64,000 bases of DNA, taken from Maribacter antarcticus DSM 21422 (lineage in GTDB: Bacteria; Bacteroidota; Bacteroidia; Flavobacteriales; Flavobacteriaceae). The DNA is taken from contig NZ_JHZC01000004.1 in the NCBI RefSeq assembly GCF_000621125.1, positions 310,001 to 374,000 of the forward strand. Reading direction: 5' to 3'. The notes beneath the pieces are model-generated. The model worked only from the letters and a program-made list of their open reading frames with translations. It was not told the DNA's origin and did no database searches. The position numbers and the translations under genes were made by a program. This document shows, piece after piece, positions 8,623 through 17,888 of this stretch. Position 1 is the stretch's first letter. The number at the start of each line of letters is the position of its first letter.

Positions 8623-9334
8623 TTAAAACGCATACTGCATAAAAGTAGATAAATTACGTCCCGTATCATTGCTGCAAACCCTTCCAAAATCTGCCTGATT
8701 ATTAAAGTTAAAATTGAGGGGGTCAATATAGGTCTTATCAAACATATTTAATGCAGTGATACCAAGTGTCAAATTTTTGAAGGGAATTACGCCTAAACGT
8801 AAATCCAAAACTAGGTGTTACTTGCTCTTCGAATGGAGGCGAAATATTATCCTGCTTGGAAGTCAAGGTGTAATTGGCGTTTATCCAGAATTTTTCTTTT
8901 TCATAATCAGGTGTTAAGCGTCTCGTTAATAGAGGTGCCAATGGGAGTAATTCGTTTAGGTTTTGATTTTATGGTATACATAGGCTAAATATGTAGTAAA
9001 ATTAAAGTCGTTCAAAAAATCTATCCTGGCGTAATTTCAAATCCTGTTTTGTAGGTTTTGTTCCTATTTTAGAACCTTTTAATTTCATAGGCGCTACGGT
9101 AGGCAGGAATTTTTTGGTCTAATTTCTATCTATCAAGCCTACGATATAGTTTTCGTAGAAGTAATAATAAAAGGGAGTTGTAAAGTTAAACACGTCCGAG
9201 TTGGTATTTGACAAGGGTAAGTTTTCTTTAAAACCAACTTCAAATTGATTGTTTACTTTGGTGTCTAAATTGGGATTTCCAATATATTCAAAAGCATCTT
9301 GCCCTATGTTAAAAATGATTGATAACCCGCGCAA
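8623..9334 (-). pseudogene. TonB-dependent receptor, C-terminal remnant
   Basis: Three minus-strand pieces in different frames read as the last third of an outer-membrane TonB receptor barrel. They are IGNPNLDTKVNNQFEVGFKE (9119-9334), a strand block with FWINANYTLTSKQDN, and the terminal LGITALNMFDKTYIDP ending at 8623. GNPNL(D/E) followed by a barrel strand, and a GI.ALNMFDK.Y block near the end, are characteristic. The plug and signal regions are absent, so the gene was truncated near 9334 and then frameshifted. Its substrate cannot be guessed. Confidence 0.8.
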
Positions 9335-9576
9335 TCATATTTACCGAACAAACGCCACTACTAGTGCTAAGAGTAACACGGAAAGAACCAAAACGAGTGG
9401 TCTACGTGTTGATAGATATGGCAGGTGAATTGGAGAGTACTGCGTATGCTAGTTTAGGTATGGAAGAAAAATTAATAGAGGCAGTTACTGAGTTTAGGGG
9501 AGTACCGATAGCGCAAGAAACGGTAATCACCTTAGTCCATACTTTTATTGAAGAGCATATATGTTTTGTTAGATAA
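9319..9576 (+). CDS. Uncertain ORF at a truncation junction
   Basis: An 85-codon frame that looks protein-like in composition (ESTAYASLGMEEKLIEAV) but matches no family I know. Another frame continues the same style to about 9650 (FYEGCIDSWYKLPLKGIEY), which suggests a frameshifted fragment of a larger lost gene. It begins where the TonB remnant ends. It could also be chance. Confidence 0.2.
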   Translation: MITRAIIFTEQTPLLVLRVTRKEPKRVVYVLIDMAGELESTAYASLGMEEKLIEAVTEFRGVPIAQETVITLVHTFIEEHICFVR

Positions 9577-9910
9577 TTTTATGAAGGCTGTATTGATAGT
9601 TGGTATAAACTACCGCTTAAGGGCATAGAGTATACTATGACTCTTCTTTAAAAGTTTTTGTTTTTCATCCCAAAATAACTACCGTTTGTCCAATAAAACA
9701 CAATTAATGTAGTGGGTTTCCGTTTCTTGAAATTGTAAAAGGCTAGCATATCTCTATCCCTTACTTTTTAACTTTCCCAGTAGTATTCTTTTAAAACACC
9801 TCAGTTTTTATCGATAATCGGTAAAAACATCAAAAACCTATGAATTTTTGTTAAGTATTCGGAATGGACCTTTTCGCAACTTTGAGGTCTAAACCCAAAA
9901 TCTTAATATC
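9577..9910. other. Intergenic region upstream of the PD40 gene
   Basis: Apart from the possible short scrap up to about 9650 mentioned with the preceding ORF, I see no gene. CAACTTTG near 9880 is an imperfect match to the Bacteroidetes -7 element, so the promoter of the PD40/PorP pair may lie here. Confidence 0.35.
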
Positions 9911-11155
9911 ATGAGGAATACCTTACATCAAAAAGTCTCTATGGGATGCCTTACAGTGCTATGCTGTATTGGATTAAACGCGCAACGAACAGCCTTTGTA
10001 TCCTTAGAAAAACACAAAATGGATGCGACCGTAAAACGAATGGAAAATTTCAAGGATATGAAATCCATGGGGTATACAGAAAAAGAAATCTACCAAGACT
10101 TAGGTAATGCCCACTTTCTATCTGAAAATTACGAACATGCACTTTTTTGGTATGATCGGTTAATTGATTCAAGTGATGATGGAGTGTTGGAACCCTCTTA
10201 CCAGAAACGTTATGACCATGCGGTTTCGAAACTTGGTAGGATTGGCAGTACTGAAGAAGAAACAGATGAAAACTGGACGGAGCTTGTACGTGCTGATTAT
10301 CATATGACCCAAGCCTCCCCAAAAATGGGCTCAGTATCTTTTCGGAAAAGATTTAAATCTTTGAATCTCGTTCCTGAAAGGGAAAAACTAGCTGTGAAGG
10401 AGCAGATGTACTATAAAAATGCTACAACTGACAAAAATAAACTAGACTACGAAACTCCAGTTTCATTAACCAAAGACGGGAACACGGCTTATTACAGCAG
10501 AACGGTATATGTAAAGCCCAGCACTGGAATATTTTCCAAAAAAGAACTGGTACATAAAATTTACCGTGCAGACAAGGAACAGGGAGAGTGGAAAAGTATT
10601 CGGGAACTCGCCCTATGTCCGAATGAATTTTCAGCTGTGCACCCGGCCGTTTCGCCAGATGGGAAGCGTCTTTTCTTCGCTTCCAATATGCCAGGTACTT
10701 TTGGTGATTTTGATATATATGTATCTAGTCTAGGGAGTAACGGTAGTATTGGTGTAGCCGAAAATTTAGGCAAAAAAGTAAATACTGTGCGTAATGATAT
10801 GTATCCCAAGGTAATGGAAGGGAATACCTTGGTCTTTGCCTCAGAGGGGCATCAGGGCTACGGTGGTTTGGATATGTATTCCGTTCAGGTAGCCAGTAAT
10901 AGTCTTGGTTTGGCCATTAACATGGGGAGTTCTATCAATAGTTCGAAAGATGATTTTGCCCTTCAGTTGGCACCTCAAAAAGGAATGGCCTACGTCGTCT
11001 CCAACCGCGGAAGTAAAACTAAATCTGCTCACAAGATTGGGTATACCTTTGTTGGTGAAAAAAGGAATTCCAACGAAACCGATTTCCGTTTATTAGAAGC
11101 TATGAATACTGCCGAACAAGCGAAATATTCAACTTCCATATTTGAAGACGAGTAG
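9911..11155 (+). CDS. PD40 (WD40-like) repeat protein, PorP/SprF partner type
   Basis: A secreted 414-residue protein. A signal peptide ends near residue 24 (GLNAQ). A TPR-like helical segment follows at about residues 53-90 (IYQDLGNAHFLSENYEHALF), then PD40 beta-propeller repeats at about 240-350 (VSPDGKRLFFASNMPG, GDFDIYVS, YGGLDMYSV). In Bacteroidota this TPR+PD40 module normally precedes an OmpA peptidoglycan-binding domain and is encoded beside a PorP/SprF gene. Here the OmpA domain is missing and the protein ends after the propeller. The downstream gene encodes a PorP/SprF protein carrying its own SPOR domain, which may replace that anchoring role (inference). Confidence 0.8.
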   Translation: MRNTLHQKVSMGCLTVLCCIGLNAQRTAFVSLEKHKMDATVKRMENFKDMKSMGYTEKEIYQDLGNAHFLSENYEHALFWYDRLIDSSDDGVLEPSYQKRYDHAVSKLGRIGSTEEETDENWTELVRADYHMTQASPKMGSVSFRKRFKSLNLVPEREKLAVKEQMYYKNATTDKNKLDYETPVSLTKDGNTAYYSRTVYVKPSTGIFSKKELVHKIYRADKEQGEWKSIRELALCPNEFSAVHPAVSPDGKRLFFASNMPGTFGDFDIYVSSLGSNGSIGVAENLGKKVNTVRNDMYPKVMEGNTLVFASEGHQGYGGLDMYSVQVASNSLGLAINMGSSINSSKDDFALQLAPQKGMAYVVSNRGSKTKSAHKIGYTFVGEKRNSNETDFRLLEAMNTAEQAKYSTSIFEDE

Positions 11156-11299
11156 ACCTAAACTGATCTTAGCGCAAGGAATACCCACCCTTTACAATGC
11201 GTACGTAATTGAACCCGTGGCAGCAGTTCTTATTTCCTATTTAGGAGGATATGAACTTTTGTAAGACATCATTTCACTTAAAACATAAAAAATATTCAA

Positions 11300-13000
11300 A
11301 TGGACTTTACAAATAAAATTGCCCTAAGAATAGCTCTTTTTTTAATTCTGGCTTCACTAGTAGGAAGCTTATCGGTACATGGTCAAGAGACCAAAACGGA
11401 GGTCGCTACCTCTGGGGCATACCATAATCAAGTTTTTTTTAATCGATTTCTTATTAACCCTACCTTTTCTTTGGTGCGGGAGAATAAATCCTATTTAAAT
11501 ATTCTACACAGAAACCAATACGCTACGTTCGATGATAACAGTCAGAATTACTTTTTAGGCTTTAGTAATAAGCTAAATGACCATACCGCCTTAGGTATCG
11601 GGGTGTATAGTCAATCGTCTGGTGTAATACAGGAGTTTGGTTTTAATGCGAATTATGCCACCTCGGTAAACTTAGGTGCAAATAGCAAGCTTGCATTTGG
11701 CACCAATATCACGTATGTGAATAAAGGTGTGGATAAAAACAGGGTAGTAATATCGGGACAAGACCCTGCAATTTCAGATGCTCGTAAGGAAAGTAAAATT
11801 GCCATACAGCCTGGTATTAATCTATCTCTAGGAAATTTTGATTTTGGACTTTATGCTGAAGACTTATTTCGTTACAATCAGACTACAGATTTGTTTATTA
11901 CAAATTTATCTCTAAAAAGTGTGAAGGCATCCGTGCAATATACTCACGAGTTTAAAGCGGGAAGAGGACTTTTCCATAACGCTAGATTAATGCCTTTAAC
12001 ACAAGTAGGTCAGAATCTGGACGGGAGTTTATATTACCTAGGTTCTTTAGTTTTGGATTTGCCAAGTTATGGTTGGTTGCAGACCACTATAGACCAAGAA
12101 TATGGAATGTCTGCCGGAGTGGGTTTTAATTTGAGTAAAACGATGTCTCTTGGGTATCTAATGGAAAAGGATCTCTCGCAGCAAGAAGCCAATTTAGGGT
12201 GGAACCACGAGTTGTCTTTGGCCTATACCTTTAAAGATGATAACAGTATGGCTAATAGTTATGTAGACAGTTCTAATGATGCTAAAATAGAACGTATTGT
12301 GCGTAACTATGAAGAGCAAATATCCGATTTGTTGGTAGAAAAAAATAAGGAGGAAAAGAAAGCCAAGTTTAACGAGAAAATAGCTGAAGGGACAACGGAC
12401 GAAAACACCTTGGCTTACCAGAATAAGCTTATTCTAGATGAGCTTATGATACGGCAAGATTCTATAGAAGCTTCTCGCATTTCAGCTTTTGAAGAGCGAT
12501 TTGAAACCATTGTGCGGCTTTTGCGTACTGATATCAAAGACAATATAAAATCTAGCCTACATGATTTTAGCACAGAAGAGCACAGTTATTTTGCCAGTAC
12601 TAACGTTGCTGATGATAGAGAAAACAAATACCGTGACTTTACTACAAGTGAATATTCAGAATTGCCGGTAAAGGTATTGGGTGATGCTGATGCTATTGGG
12701 GTTAAATCTGGGTATTATGTAATAGCCAACGTATATAAGAATAAAAAGTACTTAAATGCCTTTGTGAAGAGTTTAGAGAAAAAGGGATTGCAGCCTAAAC
12801 AATTTTATAATAAAGAAAATGGGTTGTATTATGTGTATTTGGCTGACTATGATGCCAAGCAACAAGCGCAAAGTGCGTCTATTTCCAATCTGGGAGGAAA
12901 GTATACTGATGAAAAATGGATTATGCAGGTGGATCGCTCTACAGCGACAGCGTCCAATGTATATGAAGATGATGAGGCGTATTATAGCAGGGAAGATTAG
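11300..13000 (+). CDS. PorP/SprF outer-membrane protein with coiled coil and C-terminal SPOR domain
   Basis: A 566-residue protein, much longer than the roughly 300 residues usual for PorP/SprF. It has a signal peptide to about residue 29 (VHGQE). A PorP/SprF barrel covers about 30-310 (FFNRFLINPTFSLVREN, ALGIGVYSQSSGVIQEFGFN, LAFGTNITYVNKGVD). A charged helical, probably coiled-coil segment covers about 320-430. The C-terminus at about 470-545 resembles a SPOR domain (YYVIANVYKNKKYLNAFVKS, LYYVYLADYDAK), which binds denuded peptidoglycan. PorP/SprF proteins link type IX secretion or gliding to the outer membrane. It follows the PD40 gene by 144 bases and is probably co-transcribed. Confidence 0.85.
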   Translation: MDFTNKIALRIALFLILASLVGSLSVHGQETKTEVATSGAYHNQVFFNRFLINPTFSLVRENKSYLNILHRNQYATFDDNSQNYFLGFSNKLNDHTALGIGVYSQSSGVIQEFGFNANYATSVNLGANSKLAFGTNITYVNKGVDKNRVVISGQDPAISDARKESKIAIQPGINLSLGNFDFGLYAEDLFRYNQTTDLFITNLSLKSVKASVQYTHEFKAGRGLFHNARLMPLTQVGQNLDGSLYYLGSLVLDLPSYGWLQTTIDQEYGMSAGVGFNLSKTMSLGYLMEKDLSQQEANLGWNHELSLAYTFKDDNSMANSYVDSSNDAKIERIVRNYEEQISDLLVEKNKEEKKAKFNEKIAEGTTDENTLAYQNKLILDELMIRQDSIEASRISAFEERFETIVRLLRTDIKDNIKSSLHDFSTEEHSYFASTNVADDRENKYRDFTTSEYSELPVKVLGDADAIGVKSGYYVIANVYKNKKYLNAFVKSLEKKGLQPKQFYNKENGLYYVYLADYDAKQQAQSASISNLGGKYTDEKWIMQVDRSTATASNVYEDDEAYYSRED

Positions 13001-13065
13001 TATAAGGTGAATAAGAATGTATTTGGTTGATTATTATTTATATGTTTTAGTGAATCGTCAATAAG

Positions 13066-13111
13066 AGGAGGGAAGGTATCCGGGGGGATAGCCAGAACCT
13101 CCTTTTTTTTG
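13066..13111 (+). terminator. Probable terminator after the PorP/SprF gene
   Basis: AGGAGG (13066-13071) can pair with CCTCCT (13098-13103), followed by a run of eight or more T. The loop is long, so this is a modest candidate. Confidence 0.4.
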
Positions 13112-13698
13112 GAATGACGTGTACTTTTGCTAATAAAAAAGAGCCGTTTAGGGTATGTTTACCGATGAAAGGTTAGGGATTGGTGTATTTAAACGAAAAT
13201 AGCTACAAATACAACTAAGATATTTTGTTATTATTTATATTTAAATTGTCAAATAAGCTTAAGAAATTAATGTTAATCCCAAATCCCCCCAGAGTATGCG
13301 AAATTTTTACTTATCCCTCTTCATTCAAAAAAGCACAGGAATTTACCTGTTTAAAGTTGCACTTCCCAATGTGATAAATAAACAGAAATCTGTTTTAAGT
13401 GCGTACGTCTTCCTATACTGTCCAGGCACTAAAATACGGCTCGGATAAGGATACTTTTTCTTGATTTTAGTTAATTATTGAACATACAATCTAATTATTG
13501 GGTTTGTTCCAGTTAAGGTGGTTTTATAAACACTGAGAAAGGTCTATTGGAGGATGTCAGGTTCTAAATTCTGATGTGTCTGATAGGTCCGTATAGCTGC
13601 TATTCTCTTGAAAAATAATTATAACTACCTGAACTTAATATACTACTAACCATTGCCGTCGTATTCAATGTGAATGGGCTGCATACTACCCCTGTATT
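13112..13698. other. Long gene-free region
   Basis: About 590 bases of AT-rich sequence before the response regulator. I find no convincing coding frame on either strand. It may hold regulatory sequence for 13699-14319; no promoter match is strong enough to mark. Confidence 0.4.
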
Positions 13699-14319
13699 AT
13701 GAAAACTCAAAAATTAAAGATTATCGTCATAGAAAAAAATGAAGTTTTAAGTAAGGCTTACCAAGGTTATTTAGATGGGTTTACTGACTATGTGTTAGCA
13801 GGAACCTACACAGATGTGCAGAAAGCTCTAAAAGACTTTAAAAATATAAAGCCTGATATTATTTTTTCAGAGGTAGGCTTAAAAGGAATAAATGGGATAG
13901 ATGCCATCCGCATGTTTCGAAAAAAAGACAAGAATGTTCAAATCATAATGATAAGTACGCTCAATGATTTTAATATTATTAAAAAGGCATTTAAACAAGG
14001 TGCCAATGGGTATCTTACCAAACCTATGAGTGCTGATAAGCTAGATCATGCGCTTACCAGTATAAAACGGGAAGGAGCAGCAATGAGTAATGATATCGTT
14101 AAACAGGTAGTGGCTAACTTTCATAAAAAATCCTTTAATTTCTTTTCAGAACGAGAGAATCAGATTGTAGACTACTTATTCAATGGAGCAACCTACAAAG
14201 TAATTGCCAACAAGTTGTTTGTAACCACCAGTACCGTTAATTTTCATATTCAGAATATCTATTTTAAATTGGATGTGAACTCTAAATCCGAGGCGCTGAC
14301 GAAGTTGGAAAGAATGTAG
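13699..14319 (+). CDS. LuxR/NarL-type response regulator with atypical receiver domain
   Basis: A 206-residue protein with a receiver domain at about residues 7-120 and a LuxR-type helix-turn-helix at about 145-205 (FSERENQIVDYL, YKVIANKLFVTTSTVNFHIQ). The fold is standard, with S85 and K107 (YLTKP) in place. The phospho-acceptor Asp is replaced: KPDIIFSEVGLKG puts Glu58 where LMD normally puts Asp. The acidic pair that binds Mg2+ is E12-K13 instead of DD. Phosphorylation is therefore unlikely, and Glu may mimic the active state. No histidine kinase gene is nearby. About 600 bases on each side are gene-free, so it is monocistronic. Targets are unknown; the xyl genes lie downstream. Confidence 0.9.
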   Translation: MKTQKLKIIVIEKNEVLSKAYQGYLDGFTDYVLAGTYTDVQKALKDFKNIKPDIIFSEVGLKGINGIDAIRMFRKKDKNVQIIMISTLNDFNIIKKAFKQGANGYLTKPMSADKLDHALTSIKREGAAMSNDIVKQVVANFHKKSFNFFSERENQIVDYLFNGATYKVIANKLFVTTSTVNFHIQNIYFKLDVNSKSEALTKLERM

Positions 14320-14922
14320 CGAGGATGTTGTGCGCTTGCTTTTATAATTTTCAGACTTAGAGTTTTCCTCCTAAGCAGTGGACCCTAGGTTCGTAGTGGT
14401 CGAGATGATGCAGTTGCATGGGAGGTATAGATTTTGTGTGCAGTGTTTGAATTAAGGCTCGTATTTTACCTCTCACACAAGGTTCAAGTTCACCGATAAT
14501 TATTGTTGTGTCGGCCTCTTTTTAGAGGAGAATCTGTTAGTATTATCAATAATTTTATTTAATTTATTTTTTTTTAGAATGAGTCTCGATTTTTATATGG
14601 CGGCGCTGCGATAGCAAAATGAGCGAGTTGATGCGTTGATAATACAGGTGTCCTTTTGCTTGAGTTCCTTTCCTTTCTAGTAAGTACTTCAGAAACTATG
14701 TATGAACTCATGCTTTCCTCCTCTTTTGTACGAAAGCCTTTTCGGTGAAGCTTTTTACATAAGAAAAATATATAAAGAATTGATAAATAGTATTTTATAT
14801 ATATTAAAATGATTTTTTTAAATTAATTTCCTAGAAATACGATGCTTATTGTTTCAGGTACAGTCCTTTTAAGCTATTTTTAAAAAATTGAATTTTTTTT
14901 GGTAAATAGTTAAAATACGTAC
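14320..14922. other. Long gene-free region upstream of xylB
   Basis: About 600 bases without a readable gene. A small hairpin CCTCTTTTTAGAGG lies near 14516-14530. The promoter and operator of the xylose genes should be in the AT-rich right half, but I see no clear operator palindrome. Confidence 0.4.
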
Positions 14923-16410
14923 ATGTATTATTTAGGTTTGGATATAGGAAGTTCTTCGATTAAGGTAGCTTTAGTTCATGCAGAAACGGGAAAGAGTTTA
15001 GGTGTAGTACAAGAACCGAAAACCGAAATGTCTATGTTGGCGCTGAAAAATGGCTGGGCAGAACAAGATCCTGAAGATTGGTGGAGGCATGTTTGCGCTG
15101 GAATTTTGAGAATTAAATCCGAAAATAATCTTGCCGATACTGATATTAGTGGTATTGGTATTTCCTATCAAATGCATGGTTTGGTCTTAGTGGATGACGA
15201 TGGAATTGTGTTGCGAAATTCTATTATCTGGTGCGATAGTCGGGCAGTAGAAATTGGAGAACAGGCTTTTGAGGCTATTGGAGAAGATAAATGTACCAAA
15301 CATTTGCTCAACTCCCCTGCTAACTTTACAGCATCCAAGCTAAAATGGGTAAAGGAAAACGAGCCAGAAATTTATGAGCGGATATACAAATTTATGCTAC
15401 CAGGGGATTACATCGCATACCGATTATCAGGGACTATAAATACAACAGTATCAGGATTGTCTGAAGGTATATTTTGGGATTTTAAGGAAGATGCTATTGC
15501 TGAGGTACTGATGCACCACTATGGCTTTGATGATAGTAAGGTGCCGGACATTGTGCCCACTTTTTCGGAACAAAGTACTGTGAACGAACAAGGAGCCTCT
15601 GAGAGTGGATTGCAAACGGGAACTCCTATTTTGTACAGGGCTGGCGATCAACCCAATAATGCCTTATCGCTCAATGTATTTAACCCTGGTGAAGTTGCTG
15701 CTACAGGGGGCACATCGGGTGTTATTTATGCAGTAACGGATAGCCTTTCCGTAAAGGAATATGCTAGAATAAATAATTTCGCCCATGTCAATTATCAGTC
15801 TGGTAAAAAGCTTCGAATTGGAAAATTACTCTGTATCAATGGGGCCGGGATTCAGTACAGGTGGTTACTTAACAACTTGGACGTAACCTCCTATGAAGAA
15901 ATGAACGATTTGGCGGCATCCGTTTCGGTTGGTTCCGATGGCGTTTGCGTTATTCCTTTGGGTAACGGAGCCGAGCGCATGTTAAATAATAAAGATATTG
16001 GCACGAGAATGGTCAATATCAATTTGAACAATCACACAAAAGCACACTTGTGCAGGGCCGCTTTGGAGGGCATCGCTTTTTCTTTTGTCTATGGAATGGA
16101 AATTTTAAAGTCGGATGGTAGTATTGTAAATGTACTACGAGCGGGGAACGACAACCTCTTCCGTTCAGAAATATTTTCAAATACGGTGGCTACGCTAATT
16201 TCGCACGACATAGAAATATATAATACAACAGGAGCCATTGGAGCAGCAAGGGCGGCAGACCTCCATAAAGGAGATTTTGAGGTTTTCGGTAAGCGAATTA
16301 TGGAAAATGATTATGTGATGACCTATAGGCCTTCCAAAGACAAGGAAGCATACTTACAGGCATATGAAACATGGAAAAAGGAATTAGAAATACTATTAAA
16401 AACAACATAA
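14923..16410 (+). CDS. xylB: Xylulokinase
   Basis: A 495-residue FGGY-family sugar kinase that phosphorylates D-xylulose to xylulose 5-phosphate. The N-terminal phosphate-binding loop is YYLGLDIGSSSIK, followed by the substrate region (GWAEQDPEDWW, GISYQMHGLVL, WCDSRA) and the second ATPase lobe (ATGGTSGVIYAV, CRAALEGIAFSF, GAIGAARAA). The MHG motif supports xylulokinase within FGGY kinases. It is followed after one base by xylA, so the pair forms an operon. The product enters the pentose phosphate pathway, for which transketolase and transaldolase are encoded at 37.9-40.6 kb. Confidence 0.95.
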   Translation: MYYLGLDIGSSSIKVALVHAETGKSLGVVQEPKTEMSMLALKNGWAEQDPEDWWRHVCAGILRIKSENNLADTDISGIGISYQMHGLVLVDDDGIVLRNSIIWCDSRAVEIGEQAFEAIGEDKCTKHLLNSPANFTASKLKWVKENEPEIYERIYKFMLPGDYIAYRLSGTINTTVSGLSEGIFWDFKEDAIAEVLMHHYGFDDSKVPDIVPTFSEQSTVNEQGASESGLQTGTPILYRAGDQPNNALSLNVFNPGEVAATGGTSGVIYAVTDSLSVKEYARINNFAHVNYQSGKKLRIGKLLCINGAGIQYRWLLNNLDVTSYEEMNDLAASVSVGSDGVCVIPLGNGAERMLNNKDIGTRMVNINLNNHTKAHLCRAALEGIAFSFVYGMEILKSDGSIVNVLRAGNDNLFRSEIFSNTVATLISHDIEIYNTTGAIGAARAADLHKGDFEVFGKRIMENDYVMTYRPSKDKEAYLQAYETWKKELEILLKTT

Positions 16411-16411
16411 G

Positions 16412-17737
16412 ATGGCAGTATTAGGAGATAAGGAATACTTCAAAGGTATTGGAGAAATTAAGTTTGAGGGAAAAGAATCTGACAACCCGTTGGCCTTTAA
16501 ATATTACAATCCGGAGCAAGTTGTTGGAGGGAAGACCATGCGCGATCATTTTAAATTCGCAATAGCGTATTGGCATACCTTCTGCGGACAAGGTTCTGAC
16601 CCTTTTGGTCCTGGAACTCAAAGTTTTGAATGGGACAAATCATCAGACCCTATTCAAGCGGCAAAAGATAAAGCGGATGCTGCTTTTGAATTTATAAGTA
16701 AAATGGGTTTTGATTACTTCTGTTTTCATGATTTTGACTTGATTCAGGAGGGGGCGACCTTTGCAGAATCTGAAAAGCGTTTGGCCACTATTACGGATTA
16801 TATCAAAGAAAAGAAAACCGCTTCTGGCATTAAATTACTTTGGGGAACGGCCAATTGTTTTTCCAATCCTAGGTATATGAACGGTGCTGCTACCAACCCT
16901 GATTTTAATGTGGTAGCAAGAGCTGGAGGACAGATAAAACTGGCCTTGGATGCTACCATTGCCTTAGATGGCGAGAATTACGTTTTTTGGGGCGGACGCG
17001 AAGGGTACATGTCCCTTTTGAATACCGATATGGGTAGGGAGCTAGACCATATGGGTCAATTCTTAAACATGGCTAGGGATTATGCTAGAGCGCAGGGATT
17101 CAAAGGAAATTTCTTTATAGAGCCCAAACCGATGGAGCCAAGTAAGCATCAGTATGATTTTGATACCGCTACTGCTATTGGTTTTTTAAAGGAGTACGGG
17201 CTAGACAAAGATTTTAAAATTAATATAGAAGTAAACCATGCAACATTGGCGCAACACACTTTTCAACACGAAATTGCGGTTGCCGGAAAAGCAGGAATGT
17301 TAGGGAGCTTGGATGCCAATCGGGGCGATTACCAAAACGGATGGGATACCGATCAGTTCCCCAACAATATTCTAGAAACCACCGAAGCCATGCTGGTTTT
17401 CTTGGAAGCTGGCGGACTGCAAGGTGGGGGTGTTAATTTTGACGCTAAAATACGTAGGAATTCAACTGACTTGGATGATGTGTTCCATGCGCACATAGGT
17501 GGAGCGGATAATTTTGCCAGAGGCTTGCTAACAGCGGATAAAATCATTTCATCTTCCGCATATACCAGCCTCAGGGAAAAACGATACAGTTCTTTTGATT
17601 CTGGAAAGGGAAAGGCTTTTGAGGAAGGAAAACTGGACCTGAAGGAGCTGTACGACATTGCTTCAGCAAATGGCGAATTGGAGCTACAAAGTGGTAAGCA
17701 GGAGTTGTTTGAGAATATCGTGAATCAGTATATATAA
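16412..17737 (+). CDS. xylA: Xylose isomerase (long, class II)
   Basis: A 441-residue enzyme converting D-xylose to D-xylulose, of the usual class II length. Catalytic and metal-binding blocks are visible: FCFHDFD with the active-site His, WGGREGY, NFFIEPKPMEPSKHQYDFD with the metal Glu and Lys, EVNHATLAQHTFQHE, and SLDANRGDYQNGWDTDQFP. The start directly follows the xylB stop (TAAGATG). Downstream, after about 150 bases, lies a broken LacI-family regulator. The next intact gene is on the other strand. Confidence 0.97.
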   Translation: MAVLGDKEYFKGIGEIKFEGKESDNPLAFKYYNPEQVVGGKTMRDHFKFAIAYWHTFCGQGSDPFGPGTQSFEWDKSSDPIQAAKDKADAAFEFISKMGFDYFCFHDFDLIQEGATFAESEKRLATITDYIKEKKTASGIKLLWGTANCFSNPRYMNGAATNPDFNVVARAGGQIKLALDATIALDGENYVFWGGREGYMSLLNTDMGRELDHMGQFLNMARDYARAQGFKGNFFIEPKPMEPSKHQYDFDTATAIGFLKEYGLDKDFKINIEVNHATLAQHTFQHEIAVAGKAGMLGSLDANRGDYQNGWDTDQFPNNILETTEAMLVFLEAGGLQGGGVNFDAKIRRNSTDLDDVFHAHIGGADNFARGLLTADKIISSSAYTSLREKRYSSFDSGKGKAFEEGKLDLKELYDIASANGELELQSGKQELFENIVNQYI

Positions 17738-17888
17738 TATATCTTTTTTTATGTAGTTGGCGAAGGGTTTCAGTTTTAGACAAATCCTTTAGCTCTATTC
17801 TTTTTACATGAATTCAAATTGAAGGCCCTATCAATTTTGATGGCCTCCTTAAAAAAAACTAAATTAAATAGTAGTAATATAGTGCTTT

